From Flavobacterium sp. CFS9 (GTDB taxonomy: Bacteria > Bacteroidota > Bacteroidia > Flavobacteriales > Flavobacteriaceae): a DNA stretch of 64,000 nucleotides. This document shows, one piece after another, positions 8,893 to 17,398 of this stretch (position 1 is its first letter; the number at the start of each line of letters is the position of its first letter). The position numbers were made by a program, and so were the translations under genes. The notes under the pieces were generated by a model. The model worked only from the letters and a program-made list of their open reading frames with translations. It did no database searches and had not been told where the DNA came from. The DNA is taken from contig NZ_AP031573.1 of NCBI RefSeq assembly GCF_041154745.1, positions 248,001-312,000 of the forward strand, read 5' to 3'.

Positions 8893-10548
8893 ATGAAAAA
8901 AACACTACTCACACTCCATCTCTTGTTTTCGACAGTACTTTTCGTTTCCGCACAAAACAAAACCACTACCACTTCTTCAAAACCAAACATCATCCTGATT
9001 CTGGTCGACGATATGGGTTATTCTGATTTAGGCAATTATGGTTCCGAAATTAAAACACCCAATCTTGATCAATTGGCCAGTGAAGGTTTGCGTCTTCGCG
9101 AATTTTACAACAACTCGATTTGTGCTCCAACCAGAGCTTCTCTATTGACGGGACAATACCAGCACAAAGCCGGAATGGGATTTTTTGATATCAACCTTGG
9201 ACTGCCAGCTTATCAGGGGTACCTCAACAAAGAATCTTTGACTCTTGGCGAAGTTTTCCGTTCCGGCGGTTACAGTACTTTGCTATCAGGAAAATGGCAT
9301 GTGGGTTCCGAAGATCAGTCGCAATGGCCGAATCAGAGAGGTTTTGATAAATTTTACGGTATCCTGAAAGGAGCTGCGAGTTATTTCGACAGCAAACCTT
9401 TGCCTTTCGGAAAAACTCCTTATCCGGTAAAATTACTTCGAAACAATGAAGAGCTGCATCCAAAAGACGATTCGTATTATTTTACCGATGAGATCGGAAA
9501 CAATGCAGTGACTTTCCTCGACGAACAAAACAAAGAAAATAAACCGTTCTTTCTGTATTTAGCTTTTACCGCTCCGCACTGGCCACTTCAGGCAAAACCG
9601 GCAGACATTGCCAAATACAGAGGAAAATTTGACGAAGGCTGGGATGTTTTAAGAGAAAAAAGAATCGAAAAACTAAAAGCAAATGGCATTTTATCCGCCA
9701 ATCAAACCATATCACCAAGAGATCCCGAAGTACCGGAATGGAACAAACTTACCTATGACGAAAAACAATTCTGGAAAGCCAAAATGGAAGTTTATGCTGC
9801 AATGGTAGACAATATGGATCAGAATGTGGGTAAAGTTCTGAACAAACTAAAAGCACTAAAAAAAGATAAAAACACCCTTATTATTTTTATTTCAGATAAT
9901 GGTGCGCAGGGCGGTTTCAATACCTACAATCCGTTAGGCAGAGGTTTGGTACGAAATGATGGCCCGATTGGAACCTCAGGTTCCTTCGATTATCAGGAGC
10001 AAAACTGGGCCTATTTATCAAATACTCCTTTACAGCAATACAAAAACAATATGCATGAAGGCGGTTTCAGTTCCCCATTTATTGCCTGGTTTCCTTCCAA
10101 AATAAAAGCAGGCCGCATCGATAAAGGAACCGGACACATTATTGACCTTGCTCCTACTTTCTATGAACTGGCGGGAATTGAATATCCAAAAGAATACAAC
10201 GGTGCAAAATCAAACCCGCTTGCAGGGAAAAGTCTTCTACCGGTTTTATTCGACAATGCTTCCGAGGTCAACAGAGGAGCTCCGTTATTTTGGGAAAGAG
10301 CCGGAAACAGAGCCGTACGAGATGGAAAATGGAAACTGGTATCGATTTACCCCTCTTACGAATGGGAACTCTATGATATCGAAACAGATCGTGGTGAAAC
10401 TAATAATGTAGCCAAACAGAATCCCGGTATTGTGAATAAACTATCGGCTGCCTATTTTGACTGGGCCGATCAGACAGGAGTTATAGAGTATAGCAAATTT
10501 AAGCTAAAACCGGAAGTAATGCCCGGCGGAGCATCTCTAAAAAAATAA
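8893..10548 (+). CDS. Secreted sulfatase (S1 family, arylsulfatase type), second copy
   Basis: A 551-residue protein with a signal peptide (1-20, ending VSAQ), metal ligands Asp39 and Asp40 in LVDDMGYSD, and the formylglycine signature CAPTRASLLTG (Cys77, Arg81). A later ISDNGAQGG supplies further metal ligands, and the C-terminal FWERAGNRAVRDGKWKLV is typical of S1 sulfatases. It shares the C-A-P-T-R motif and overall plan with the sulfatase at 3.5 kb but is 88 residues shorter and clearly diverged, suggesting a different ester preference. It needs the same post-translational Cys-to-formylglycine maturation. No glycosidase is linked. Confidence 0.95.
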   Translation: MKKTLLTLHLLFSTVLFVSAQNKTTTTSSKPNIILILVDDMGYSDLGNYGSEIKTPNLDQLASEGLRLREFYNNSICAPTRASLLTGQYQHKAGMGFFDINLGLPAYQGYLNKESLTLGEVFRSGGYSTLLSGKWHVGSEDQSQWPNQRGFDKFYGILKGAASYFDSKPLPFGKTPYPVKLLRNNEELHPKDDSYYFTDEIGNNAVTFLDEQNKENKPFFLYLAFTAPHWPLQAKPADIAKYRGKFDEGWDVLREKRIEKLKANGILSANQTISPRDPEVPEWNKLTYDEKQFWKAKMEVYAAMVDNMDQNVGKVLNKLKALKKDKNTLIIFISDNGAQGGFNTYNPLGRGLVRNDGPIGTSGSFDYQEQNWAYLSNTPLQQYKNNMHEGGFSSPFIAWFPSKIKAGRIDKGTGHIIDLAPTFYELAGIEYPKEYNGAKSNPLAGKSLLPVLFDNASEVNRGAPLFWERAGNRAVRDGKWKLVSIYPSYEWELYDIETDRGETNNVAKQNPGIVNKLSAAYFDWADQTGVIEYSKFKLKPEVMPGGASLKK

Positions 10549-10581
10549 TTACTTTTTTTAATATTTTGAGTAGTTATTTCC

Positions 10582-10614
10582 AAAAGCGATTGTTTCAACA
10601 CAATCGCTTTTTTT
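10582..10614 (+). terminator. Rho-independent terminator after second sulfatase
   Basis: AAAAGCGATTGT pairs with CAATCGCTTTT, followed by a T-run. It ends the transcript about 35 bp after the sulfatase stop. Confidence 0.85.
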
Positions 10615-10791
10615 GTTTGAAAAATTAAACTTTAAAAAATAATCAAACAAAACATAAAATACCAAACATAAAATTACAATTTTGGCTAAATATTAAGATT
10701 TAAAACACCATAAAAACAATTTAATTACATAATAAACAACAAAGTGTTTTGTTTTTCTCTAAAAATAGTAAATTAAAACCATTTTGTTATA

Positions 10792-10823
10792 AATATCACA
10801 AAAACAATTGTTTTAGTGATATT
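10792..10823. promoter_or_regulatory. 32-bp near-perfect palindrome upstream of the second susC (candidate operator)
   Basis: Positions 10792-10823 form an inverted repeat centred on CAATTG in which 15 of 16 base pairs match (half-site AATATCAC...). It lies 71 bp before the susC ATG in a very AT-rich 346-bp gap (10549-10894) that holds only the terminator and this element. A symmetric site of this length is typical of a dimeric regulator. No regulator gene for it is seen in the locus. Confidence 0.5.
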
Positions 10824-10894
10824 AAATGTTAAATAAAGACTACTTATTAACAGAAAATTAAGACATTTGAGAAACTAACCAAAAATATTTACAA

Positions 10895-13800
10895 ATGAAA
10901 ATCAACTTTAAGTTTTTTTTGGGGCTATTGATCACATTATTTATACAAATAGCCAATGCGCAGGAAGGATCTATTACAGGGAAAGTTACTGACTCAAAAC
11001 GAGTTCCGCTTCCGGGAGTTAACATTCTTGTAAAAGGAACAAAAGTCAGTACTCAAACTGATTTTGACGGAAATTTTAAAATAACAGCAAAAAAAGGAGA
11101 CGTACTAACAGTAAGTTATGTCAGTTTTGCAACTGTACACGTCCCTGCCTCCAATTTAATGACCGTTCAACTGGTCGAAACACAAAATGAACTGGAAGCT
11201 GTTTTGGTCGTTGGTTACGGAACACAGACTAAAAAGAATTTAACGGACAATATTGCCCGCGTTACGGCTAAAGATATCCAGCAAATACCTGTTTCAAACG
11301 TTCAAAATGCGCTGGTGGGTAAACTTGCCGGTGTACAAATCACTCAGACAAATGGTAAAGTTGAAGGCGGTATAAATGTTAGAGTTCGTGGTGCTGCCAG
11401 TATTAGTGCGGGAACACAGCCTTTATATGTTTTAGATGGAATTCCCTTGATTACAGACAACGAATCCAGCAACGGAGCGCCAACAAATCCATTATTGACT
11501 TTGAGCCCTAATGAAATCGAGTCTATTGACGTCTTAAAAGATGCTTCTTCTGCAGCGATTTATGGTGCACGTGGTGCTAATGGAGTAGTAATCATCACTA
11601 CCAAAAAAGGAAAAGACGGAAAAGGAACTTTCTCTCTTAATTTCTCGCAAGGTGTCAGCGAAGCTACTCACAAGAGAAAGTGGCTTAATGCAAAACAATA
11701 TGTTGAATTAATACGCGAAGCCGGAAAAAATGTTGACGATTTGGCCTCGGTAGAAGAAGAACTGGATCGTCTGGCTCAGGGAACAGATTGGAGAAACGGA
11801 GAAATTGATACAGACTGGCAGGATATCGCCTTTCAAACGGGATATACCACCGATGCTGATTTTTCGGTTTCCGGCGGAGACGACAAAACCAGATACTTCT
11901 TTTCAGGAGCTTACAACAACACTACCGGAATTATCGACAGTAACAGTCTGGAGAGAATAACCGGAAGATCTAACTTATCTCACAAACTATCAGATCGTTT
12001 TACTGTGGGAATGAACATTGGTTTTTCAAGAGCCATCATCAACAGAGTGCAGGATGATAACTCTTTTACATCACCTTTACAATCCGTAGCGCAGGCTCCA
12101 ATATCACAGGCAAGACTGGCAGACGGAACGGCAAACCCAAATACAGAATATGCTAACTATTTATTGGCAAAAGACAATACTTTTTGGAAAACCATCATGC
12201 GCAGACTTACCGGAAAAGTTTTTGGCGAACTTAAAATAGTAAAAGGTCTGAAGTTCAATTCTGATTTTTCTTATGACTACATGACTCAAACAGAAGACTA
12301 CTGGCAAGGAAAAAATGCTCCTTTTATGGCAACAGACGGTGCTGTATTTGCGACCTCGGTAAATACCGAAAATTATATTTTCAGTAACTACTTTACCTAC
12401 GACAAAACATTTGCAGAAAAACACGCTCTGAATCTTGTTGCCGGTATGGAACTTAACAAGTACAACAATAGATATCAGGATGTAAATAGCATCTACTTCC
12501 CTAACGACGGTTTTCAGACGATCGACGGAGGAGCCGAAATTAATGAAGGGCATGGTAGGGAAATCGATTATGCATTTGTATCTCAATTTGGAAGATTAAG
12601 CTATGCTTTTGATGGCAAATACCTGTTTAAAGCCAGTATTCGTCGTGACGGCTCTTCCCGTTTTGGAAAAAACGAACGCTATGGTGTTTTCCCTGCACTT
12701 TCTGCCGGTTGGGTAATATCAAAGGAAAATTTCCTGAAAGAAAATCCGGTTTTAACGTATTTGAAAATAAAAGGAAGCTGGGGTAAATTAGGAAATGCCG
12801 AAATTGGGAACTTTGCTTCACGCCAGTTGTATCAGACAAATCCCTATAATTTAAAATCAGGACTTACCTTTGATCAGCCAGGAAATGATAATTTAACCTG
12901 GGAGAAATCGACTCAAATTGATTTTGGTGCCGAGCTAGGCTTTTTAGATAAAATTACTTTCGAGGCCGATTACTACCAAAAAGATACGGACGGGTTGCTT
13001 TTTGATGTTCCGCTTCCTAAAAGTGCCGGCGGTGGTGATTTAGGAACCATTAGCAAAAATATTGGAAAGATCAGAAGTAGTGGTTTCGAATTCACTTTAA
13101 ACACCAAAAATATCACCACCGAAAATTTTACCTGGACAACAAGTTTCAATTTAACGACCAATCAATCCAAAGTAAAATCATTACCCAACAACAATGCTGA
13201 TGTAATAAGCAGTTATACCATTAATAGAGTGGGTGAAAACATTTCGTCTTTCTATTTGGTAGAGTACGCAGGGGTTGATCCCGCAAACGGAGATGCACTT
13301 TTTGTAAAAAACACAAAAAATGCCGATGGAAGCATTGACAGAAGTACCACTAATGACTACAGTGAAGCACAGAGAACCATTCTTGGGAATCCGTTTCCAA
13401 CCTTAATGTCAGGACTTACCAATACGATCCTGTACAAAGGAGTTGATTTTTCATTTACTTTCCAGGGAGAATGGGGTGCCAGTATTTACAACACTGCAGG
13501 AATTTATCAGTCTACAGCAGCCGATTATTTTGACAACCAGACTCTGGATCAGTTAGACCGTTGGCAAAAACCGGGAGACATTACCAATGTACCTCAAGCG
13601 AGATTTGGCGGTTCAAATGGTACCCAAAATTCAAGTCGCTATCTGGACAAATCAGATTTTATCCGTTTAAGAAACCTGACTTTAGGATATTCGTTACCTA
13701 AAAAGACAGTAAGCGATATGGGAATGAGCAATTTAAGAGTATACATGACCGCTGTAAATTTATTGACTTTTACCAATTATAAAGGTTCTGATCCTGAGTC

Positions 13801-13903
13801 ACGAAGAGACGATATCACAAGAGCAAATCCTAATATTGGGCAGGAATTTTATTCGGCTCCGCCAGCGAGAACAATTGCGATGGGAGTAAATATCAATTTT
13901 TAA
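10895..13903 (+). CDS. SusC/RagA-type TonB-linked outer membrane protein, complete
   Basis: 1002 residues. A signal peptide (1-22, ending ANAQ) precedes a CarboxypepD_reg-like domain (about 25-105: ITGKVTDSKRVPLPGVNILVKG), then the TonB plug with VVGYGTQTKKNLT, VRVRGAASIS, PLYVLDGIPL and the SusC hallmark DVLKDASSAAIYGARGANGV. A 22-strand barrel follows, ending in VNINF. It starts about 40% shorter at the N-terminus than SusC-like sensors carrying an STN domain, so it is a transporter rather than an anti-sigma transducer. It pairs with the susD gene 10 bp downstream. Cargo is unknown; proximity to sulfatases suggests sulfate esters. Confidence 0.96.
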   Translation: MKINFKFFLGLLITLFIQIANAQEGSITGKVTDSKRVPLPGVNILVKGTKVSTQTDFDGNFKITAKKGDVLTVSYVSFATVHVPASNLMTVQLVETQNELEAVLVVGYGTQTKKNLTDNIARVTAKDIQQIPVSNVQNALVGKLAGVQITQTNGKVEGGINVRVRGAASISAGTQPLYVLDGIPLITDNESSNGAPTNPLLTLSPNEIESIDVLKDASSAAIYGARGANGVVIITTKKGKDGKGTFSLNFSQGVSEATHKRKWLNAKQYVELIREAGKNVDDLASVEEELDRLAQGTDWRNGEIDTDWQDIAFQTGYTTDADFSVSGGDDKTRYFFSGAYNNTTGIIDSNSLERITGRSNLSHKLSDRFTVGMNIGFSRAIINRVQDDNSFTSPLQSVAQAPISQARLADGTANPNTEYANYLLAKDNTFWKTIMRRLTGKVFGELKIVKGLKFNSDFSYDYMTQTEDYWQGKNAPFMATDGAVFATSVNTENYIFSNYFTYDKTFAEKHALNLVAGMELNKYNNRYQDVNSIYFPNDGFQTIDGGAEINEGHGREIDYAFVSQFGRLSYAFDGKYLFKASIRRDGSSRFGKNERYGVFPALSAGWVISKENFLKENPVLTYLKIKGSWGKLGNAEIGNFASRQLYQTNPYNLKSGLTFDQPGNDNLTWEKSTQIDFGAELGFLDKITFEADYYQKDTDGLLFDVPLPKSAGGGDLGTISKNIGKIRSSGFEFTLNTKNITTENFTWTTSFNLTTNQSKVKSLPNNNADVISSYTINRVGENISSFYLVEYAGVDPANGDALFVKNTKNADGSIDRSTTNDYSEAQRTILGNPFPTLMSGLTNTILYKGVDFSFTFQGEWGASIYNTAGIYQSTAADYFDNQTLDQLDRWQKPGDITNVPQARFGGSNGTQNSSRYLDKSDFIRLRNLTLGYSLPKKTVSDMGMSNLRVYMTAVNLLTFTNYKGSDPESRRDDITRANPNIGQEFYSAPPARTIAMGVNINF

Positions 13904-13913
13904 ATCGATCAAG

Positions 13914-15311
13914 ATGAAATCAAACACTATACTATTATTTATGTTTTTTGCAGTCTTTTTTACAAGCTGTCAAGATGAATTAAACATAGAACCAAAGCAA
14001 AGAGAAGACGCTTCTGTAACGTTAAGTACAGAAGAAGGGGTTACCAATGTACTCACCGGAACTTATGCTCTTGCTGCAAGAGGAAATGCTTACGGAGGAA
14101 GAATCTTAGTTTACGCCGATTTACTGGGAGCAACAGGTGCAACTGCCACTACTGAATTTAGATTCAGAGGAAGTTTCGGGGAATTAAGACAAATGTATAT
14201 CAAACAAATGCTTGCTGATAATGTAATCATCACCGGAACTTACTCGAGATGTTACGAAATCATAAACGCGGCTAATACCGTTATCGACAATATCAGCAAA
14301 GTAAAAGATCCGTCCAAACAAGCCCGAATGATCGGTGAAGCTAATTTTTTAAGATCGCTTGCTTATTTCGATTTAGTGCGCTTTTTTGCGAAACCATACG
14401 TTAGCGGTCAGCCTAATAATCAATTAGGAATTGTAATAAGAGACAAAGCCATTTATGATTTCAACGCCGATTTATCAAAAGAAAGAAGTACCGTTGCTGA
14501 AGTATATAAAGTAATCATTGACGGATTAAATCTCGCTTATACTAATCTTCCAAAAGACAATAGTTTTTATGCGGATAAATATGCTGCAAAAGCCCTATTA
14601 GCGAGAGTATATCTACAACAGGGCAACTACGCTTTGGCAAGAGACGCTGCTGATGATGTCATTAAAAACAGCGGACACTCTTTGTCTACAAAATATGCAG
14701 ATGCCTTTAATCATGACACCGATCAGGCTGAAGACGTATTTGCTATCCAAATTACAAAACAAACCGGAGTAAACGATGCCAATACCTTTTATTCAGCTGA
14801 GAATAATGGAGGACGCGGAGGTGATATTTCGATCAGGGATCCTTATCTGAAAAAATTTACAGATCCTAACGACGATCGTGCAAAATTCAATTATGTAAAC
14901 CCTGTAAACGACAGAATACTAACCCTGAAATTTACCGATCAGTTTGCTAATGTAGGGATTATTCGTCTGGCTGAAATGTACCTCATCAGAGCCGAAGCTA
15001 ACTTTCGCGCCGGAACAGTGGTAGGCAACACTCCGATTGACGATATCAACATCATCAGAACAAGAGCCAATGCACAAAAACTGACCGCAGTAACACTTGA
15101 TGCCATTTTATTAGAACGCCAATTCGAATTAGCTATGGAAGGCTTTTCCATTCACGATATCCGAAGAACAAAAGGCTCCATTGATGTAAGTGTCGACGGC
15201 GACGGATCTGAATTATTATCTTATGATGCAGATGTACTGGTATTTCCTATTCCAATCTTGGAAATGGATGCCAACAAAAAAATAACCCAGAATCCAGGTT
15301 ACAGCAAGTAA
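13914..15311 (+). CDS. RagB/SusD-family nutrient-binding outer membrane lipoprotein
   Basis: 465 residues with a lipoprotein signal (FFAVFFTSC; lipobox Cys near residue 19). SusD hallmarks are CYEIINAANTVIDNISKV, MIGEANFLRSLAYFDLVRFFA, IIRLAEMYLIRAEANF and LLERQFELAMEGFSIHDIRR, ending QNPGYSK. It lies 10 bp after the SusC stop, forming the surface lid of that transporter. The position equivalent to the usual G-x-R-W-x-D segment reads GFSIHDIRR, a normal variant. Confidence 0.95.
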   Translation: MKSNTILLFMFFAVFFTSCQDELNIEPKQREDASVTLSTEEGVTNVLTGTYALAARGNAYGGRILVYADLLGATGATATTEFRFRGSFGELRQMYIKQMLADNVIITGTYSRCYEIINAANTVIDNISKVKDPSKQARMIGEANFLRSLAYFDLVRFFAKPYVSGQPNNQLGIVIRDKAIYDFNADLSKERSTVAEVYKVIIDGLNLAYTNLPKDNSFYADKYAAKALLARVYLQQGNYALARDAADDVIKNSGHSLSTKYADAFNHDTDQAEDVFAIQITKQTGVNDANTFYSAENNGGRGGDISIRDPYLKKFTDPNDDRAKFNYVNPVNDRILTLKFTDQFANVGIIRLAEMYLIRAEANFRAGTVVGNTPIDDINIIRTRANAQKLTAVTLDAILLERQFELAMEGFSIHDIRRTKGSIDVSVDGDGSELLSYDADVLVFPIPILEMDANKKITQNPGYSK

Positions 15312-15320
15312 ATACAACTC

Positions 15321-15356
15321 AAAAAAAACATCCCGTTCAGCGGGATGTTTTTTTTA
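15321..15356. terminator. Bidirectional terminator between susD and rocD
   Basis: A-run, ACATCCCG, five-base loop TTCAG, CGGGATGT, T-run. The A- and T-runs on both sides let it end both the rightward susD transcript and the leftward rocD transcript. Confidence 0.9.
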
Positions 15357-15374
15357 TACTAAAATCAAAAAAAA

Positions 15375-16628
15375 TTAATTTTTGAAAGCATTCAATGATT
15401 TCTCGATAATCTCAAGACATTCCTGAATTTGAGATTCTGTCATCACCAAAGGCGGTGCCAGTCTAATTTTATTTCCGTGAGTTGGCTTAGCCAATAATCC
15501 GTTATCTCTGAATTTCAAACAAATTTCCCAAGCCAAATCTGAATCTTCACCACAATTAATTACAATTGCATTTAATAACCCTTTACCACGAACTAGTGTA
15601 ATTAAGTCATTACGTTCTGCAATTTCATTTAACCCTTTTCTTAGAATAATTCCAAGACGTTCTGCATTTTCAGCAAGTTTTTCTTCTTTGATTACTTCAA
15701 GAGCTGCAACTGCAACCGCAGCAGCAACAGGATTTCCTCCAAAAGTAGATCCGTGTTGTCCCGGTTTGATTACATTCATAATTTCATCATTACACAAAAC
15801 TGCCGATACCGGATACACCCCGCCTGAAATCGCTTTTCCTAAAATTAAAATATCAGGCTGTACATTTTCATGCTGCACCGCCAATAATTTTCCGGTACGC
15901 GCAATTCCTGTCTGAACCTCATCTGCAATGAACAAAACATTATGTTTCTCGCACAATTCTTTGGCTTTAGCTAAATATCCTTCAGAAGGAACATAAACTC
16001 CTGCTTCTCCCTGAATAGGTTCTACTAAAAATCCTGCAATATTTTTTGACGACTCCAATGCTTTTTCAAGAGCAGCCAGATTATCGTATTCAATCTTTAT
16101 AAATCCATCTGTAAAAGGTCCGAAATTTTTGCGTGCTACTTCATCATTTGAGAACGAAATGATAGTAGTCGTTCTTCCGTGAAAGTTGTTTTCGCACACG
16201 ATTACCTGTGCCTGATTTTCCGGAATTCCTTTTACTTCATAAGCCCATTTTCTACATACTTTAAGAGCCGTTTCAACTGCTTCGGCACCCGTATTCATAG
16301 GTAATACTTTATCGAAACCAAAATACTTCGTTACAAATTCCTCATAATTACCTAATTTATCATTGTAAAAAGCACGCGAAGTCAGTGTAAGTTTTTGAGC
16401 CTGATCCACCATAGCCTTCACAATCTTTGGATGGCAGTGTCCTTGATTTACGGCTGAATAAGCAGATAAAAAATCAAAGTATTTTTTTCCGTCTACATCC
16501 CACACATAAACACCTTCTCCTCTTTCTAAAACAACAGGAAGTGGATGATAATTATGCGCTCCGTATTTATTTTCTTTTTCAATCAAAACTTCTGATTTTG
16601 ACGACAGGGCATTTTCAGTATGAATCAT
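15375..16628 (-). CDS. rocD: Ornithine--oxo-acid transaminase
   Basis: 417 residues, a PLP-dependent class III aminotransferase. PLP-binding features are [12 protein letters not shown], the FHGRT segment, FIADEVQTG and the Schiff-base Lys265 in ILGKAISGG. The N-terminal [27 protein letters not shown] layout is specific to ornithine aminotransferases rather than acetylornithine or GABA enzymes. It converts L-ornithine and 2-oxoglutarate to glutamate-5-semialdehyde and glutamate in the cytoplasm, the step after arginase in arginine breakdown. It is divergent from an Lrp-type regulator and has its own promoter in the shared gap. Confidence 0.95.
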   Translation of the reverse strand: MIHTENALSSKSEVLIEKENKYGAHNYHPLPVVLERGEGVYVWDVDGKKYFDFLSAYSAVNQGHCHPKIVKAMVDQAQKLTLTSRAFYNDKLGNYEEFVTKYFGFDKVLPMNTGAEAVETALKVCRKWAYEVKGIPENQAQVIVCENNFHGRTTTIISFSNDEVARKNFGPFTDGFIKIEYDNLAALEKALESSKNIAGFLVEPIQGEAGVYVPSEGYLAKAKELCEKHNVLFIADEVQTGIARTGKLLAVQHENVQPDILILGKAISGGVYPVSAVLCNDEIMNVIKPGQHGSTFGGNPVAAAVAVAALEVIKEEKLAENAERLGIILRKGLNEIAERNDLITLVRGKGLLNAIVINCGEDSDLAWEICLKFRDNGLLAKPTHGNKIRLAPPLVMTESQIQECLEIIEKSLNAFKN

Positions 16629-16658
16629 AATTTTATTTATTTAAAATTGTTCAAAACA

Positions 16659-16687
16659 CAAAAGTATTAAAAATTTCTCATCAACAA
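16659..16687 (-). promoter_or_regulatory. rocD promoter (Bacteroidota type)
   Basis: Reading leftward, TTG (16687-16685), an 18-bp spacer and TACTTTTG (16666-16659) give a full match to the TTG / TAnnTTTG promoter, about 30 bp before the rocD ATG. Confidence 0.75.
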
Positions 16688-16701
16688 GCCTTAAATTCAC
16701 A

Positions 16702-16736
16702 TTTTTGACTTTTTAAAACAATTTTAAAGTCAAAAA
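16702..16736. promoter_or_regulatory. 11-bp inverted repeat in the rocD-lrp gap (candidate Lrp operator)
   Basis: TTTTTGACTTT (16702-16712) and its exact complement AAAGTCAAAAA (16726-16736) flank a 13-bp AT-rich spacer. The element lies just upstream of the rocD -33 site and about 60 bp before the regulator's own promoter, a natural place for the divergent Lrp/AsnC protein to act on both. Confidence 0.5.
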
Positions 16737-16795
16737 CTATATTTTTTAACAATAAAAAAACAAATATTACTTACTCTATAATTCCTTATTCCTCC

Positions 16796-16824
16796 TTGTT
16801 AATTAAAAAAAAGAATTACTTTTA
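16796..16824 (+). promoter_or_regulatory. Promoter of the Lrp/AsnC gene
   Basis: TTG (16796-16798), 18 bp, TACTTTTA (16817-16824): one mismatch to TAnnTTTG. It would give a leader of about 95 nt before the ATG at 16925. Confidence 0.55.
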
Positions 16825-16924
16825 TAAATGCGAAAGTATTGCCGCTCATTTAAAGACATTTTCAAAATTTAACAAATAACAGCTGCAACGGCATTAGCAT
16901 TAAGATTAAACACAATTTAGAAGA

Positions 16925-17377
16925 ATGGATATATTAGACGAATTTGATATTAGCATCATTAAAGAATTAGAAAAAGACGGAAGAATGGCTTTTTCTGCAA
17001 TTGCTGCTAATTTGAAAATATCAAACACCATGGTGCATCAGCGTATAAACAGAATGATCGAACAAGGTGTAATTGGTGGAATCAAACCTGTCATCCAGGA
17101 AAAAAACATAGGTTATGACTGGGCATCTTTTACGGGAATAACCCTGAATAAAGATTCTGATTCAGACCGGATTATTGAAGAATTAAAAAAAATTCCGGAA
17201 ATTACAGAATGTTATTACGTAACGGGATCCTTTACGCTTTACATCAAAATCATAGCCAAAAATCACGAACACATGCGCCGAATCCTTTATGAAAAAATCG
17301 ATGGTATTCCGGGCATCGCCAAAACCGATTCTATTATTGAATTAGGCTGTGCATTCAAACGAAATATCTCTTTGTAA
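16925..17377 (+). CDS. Lrp/AsnC-family transcriptional regulator
   Basis: 150 residues. The N-terminal winged helix-turn-helix spans about 6-60 (LDEFDISIIKELEKDGR; FSAIAANLKISNTMVHQRI), and the C-terminal ligand-sensing RAM domain about 65-145 (ITECYYVTGSFTLYIKI is the typical effector-region strand pair). These cytoplasmic regulators oligomerise and respond to amino acids. Divergent orientation to rocD, with a symmetric site between, suggests control of ornithine/arginine breakdown and perhaps of the exported peptidase genes that follow. Which amino acid it senses cannot be read from the sequence. Confidence 0.93.
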   Translation: MDILDEFDISIIKELEKDGRMAFSAIAANLKISNTMVHQRINRMIEQGVIGGIKPVIQEKNIGYDWASFTGITLNKDSDSDRIIEELKKIPEITECYYVTGSFTLYIKIIAKNHEHMRRILYEKIDGIPGIAKTDSIIELGCAFKRNISL

Positions 17378-17398
17378 TTACTTTTTAAATTTTAAACA

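Noticed and set aside
1..15311. Classical polysaccharide utilisation locus
   Set aside because: No glycoside hydrolase, lyase, carbohydrate esterase or hybrid two-component regulator is present in the interval, so only SusCD and sulfatases support it.
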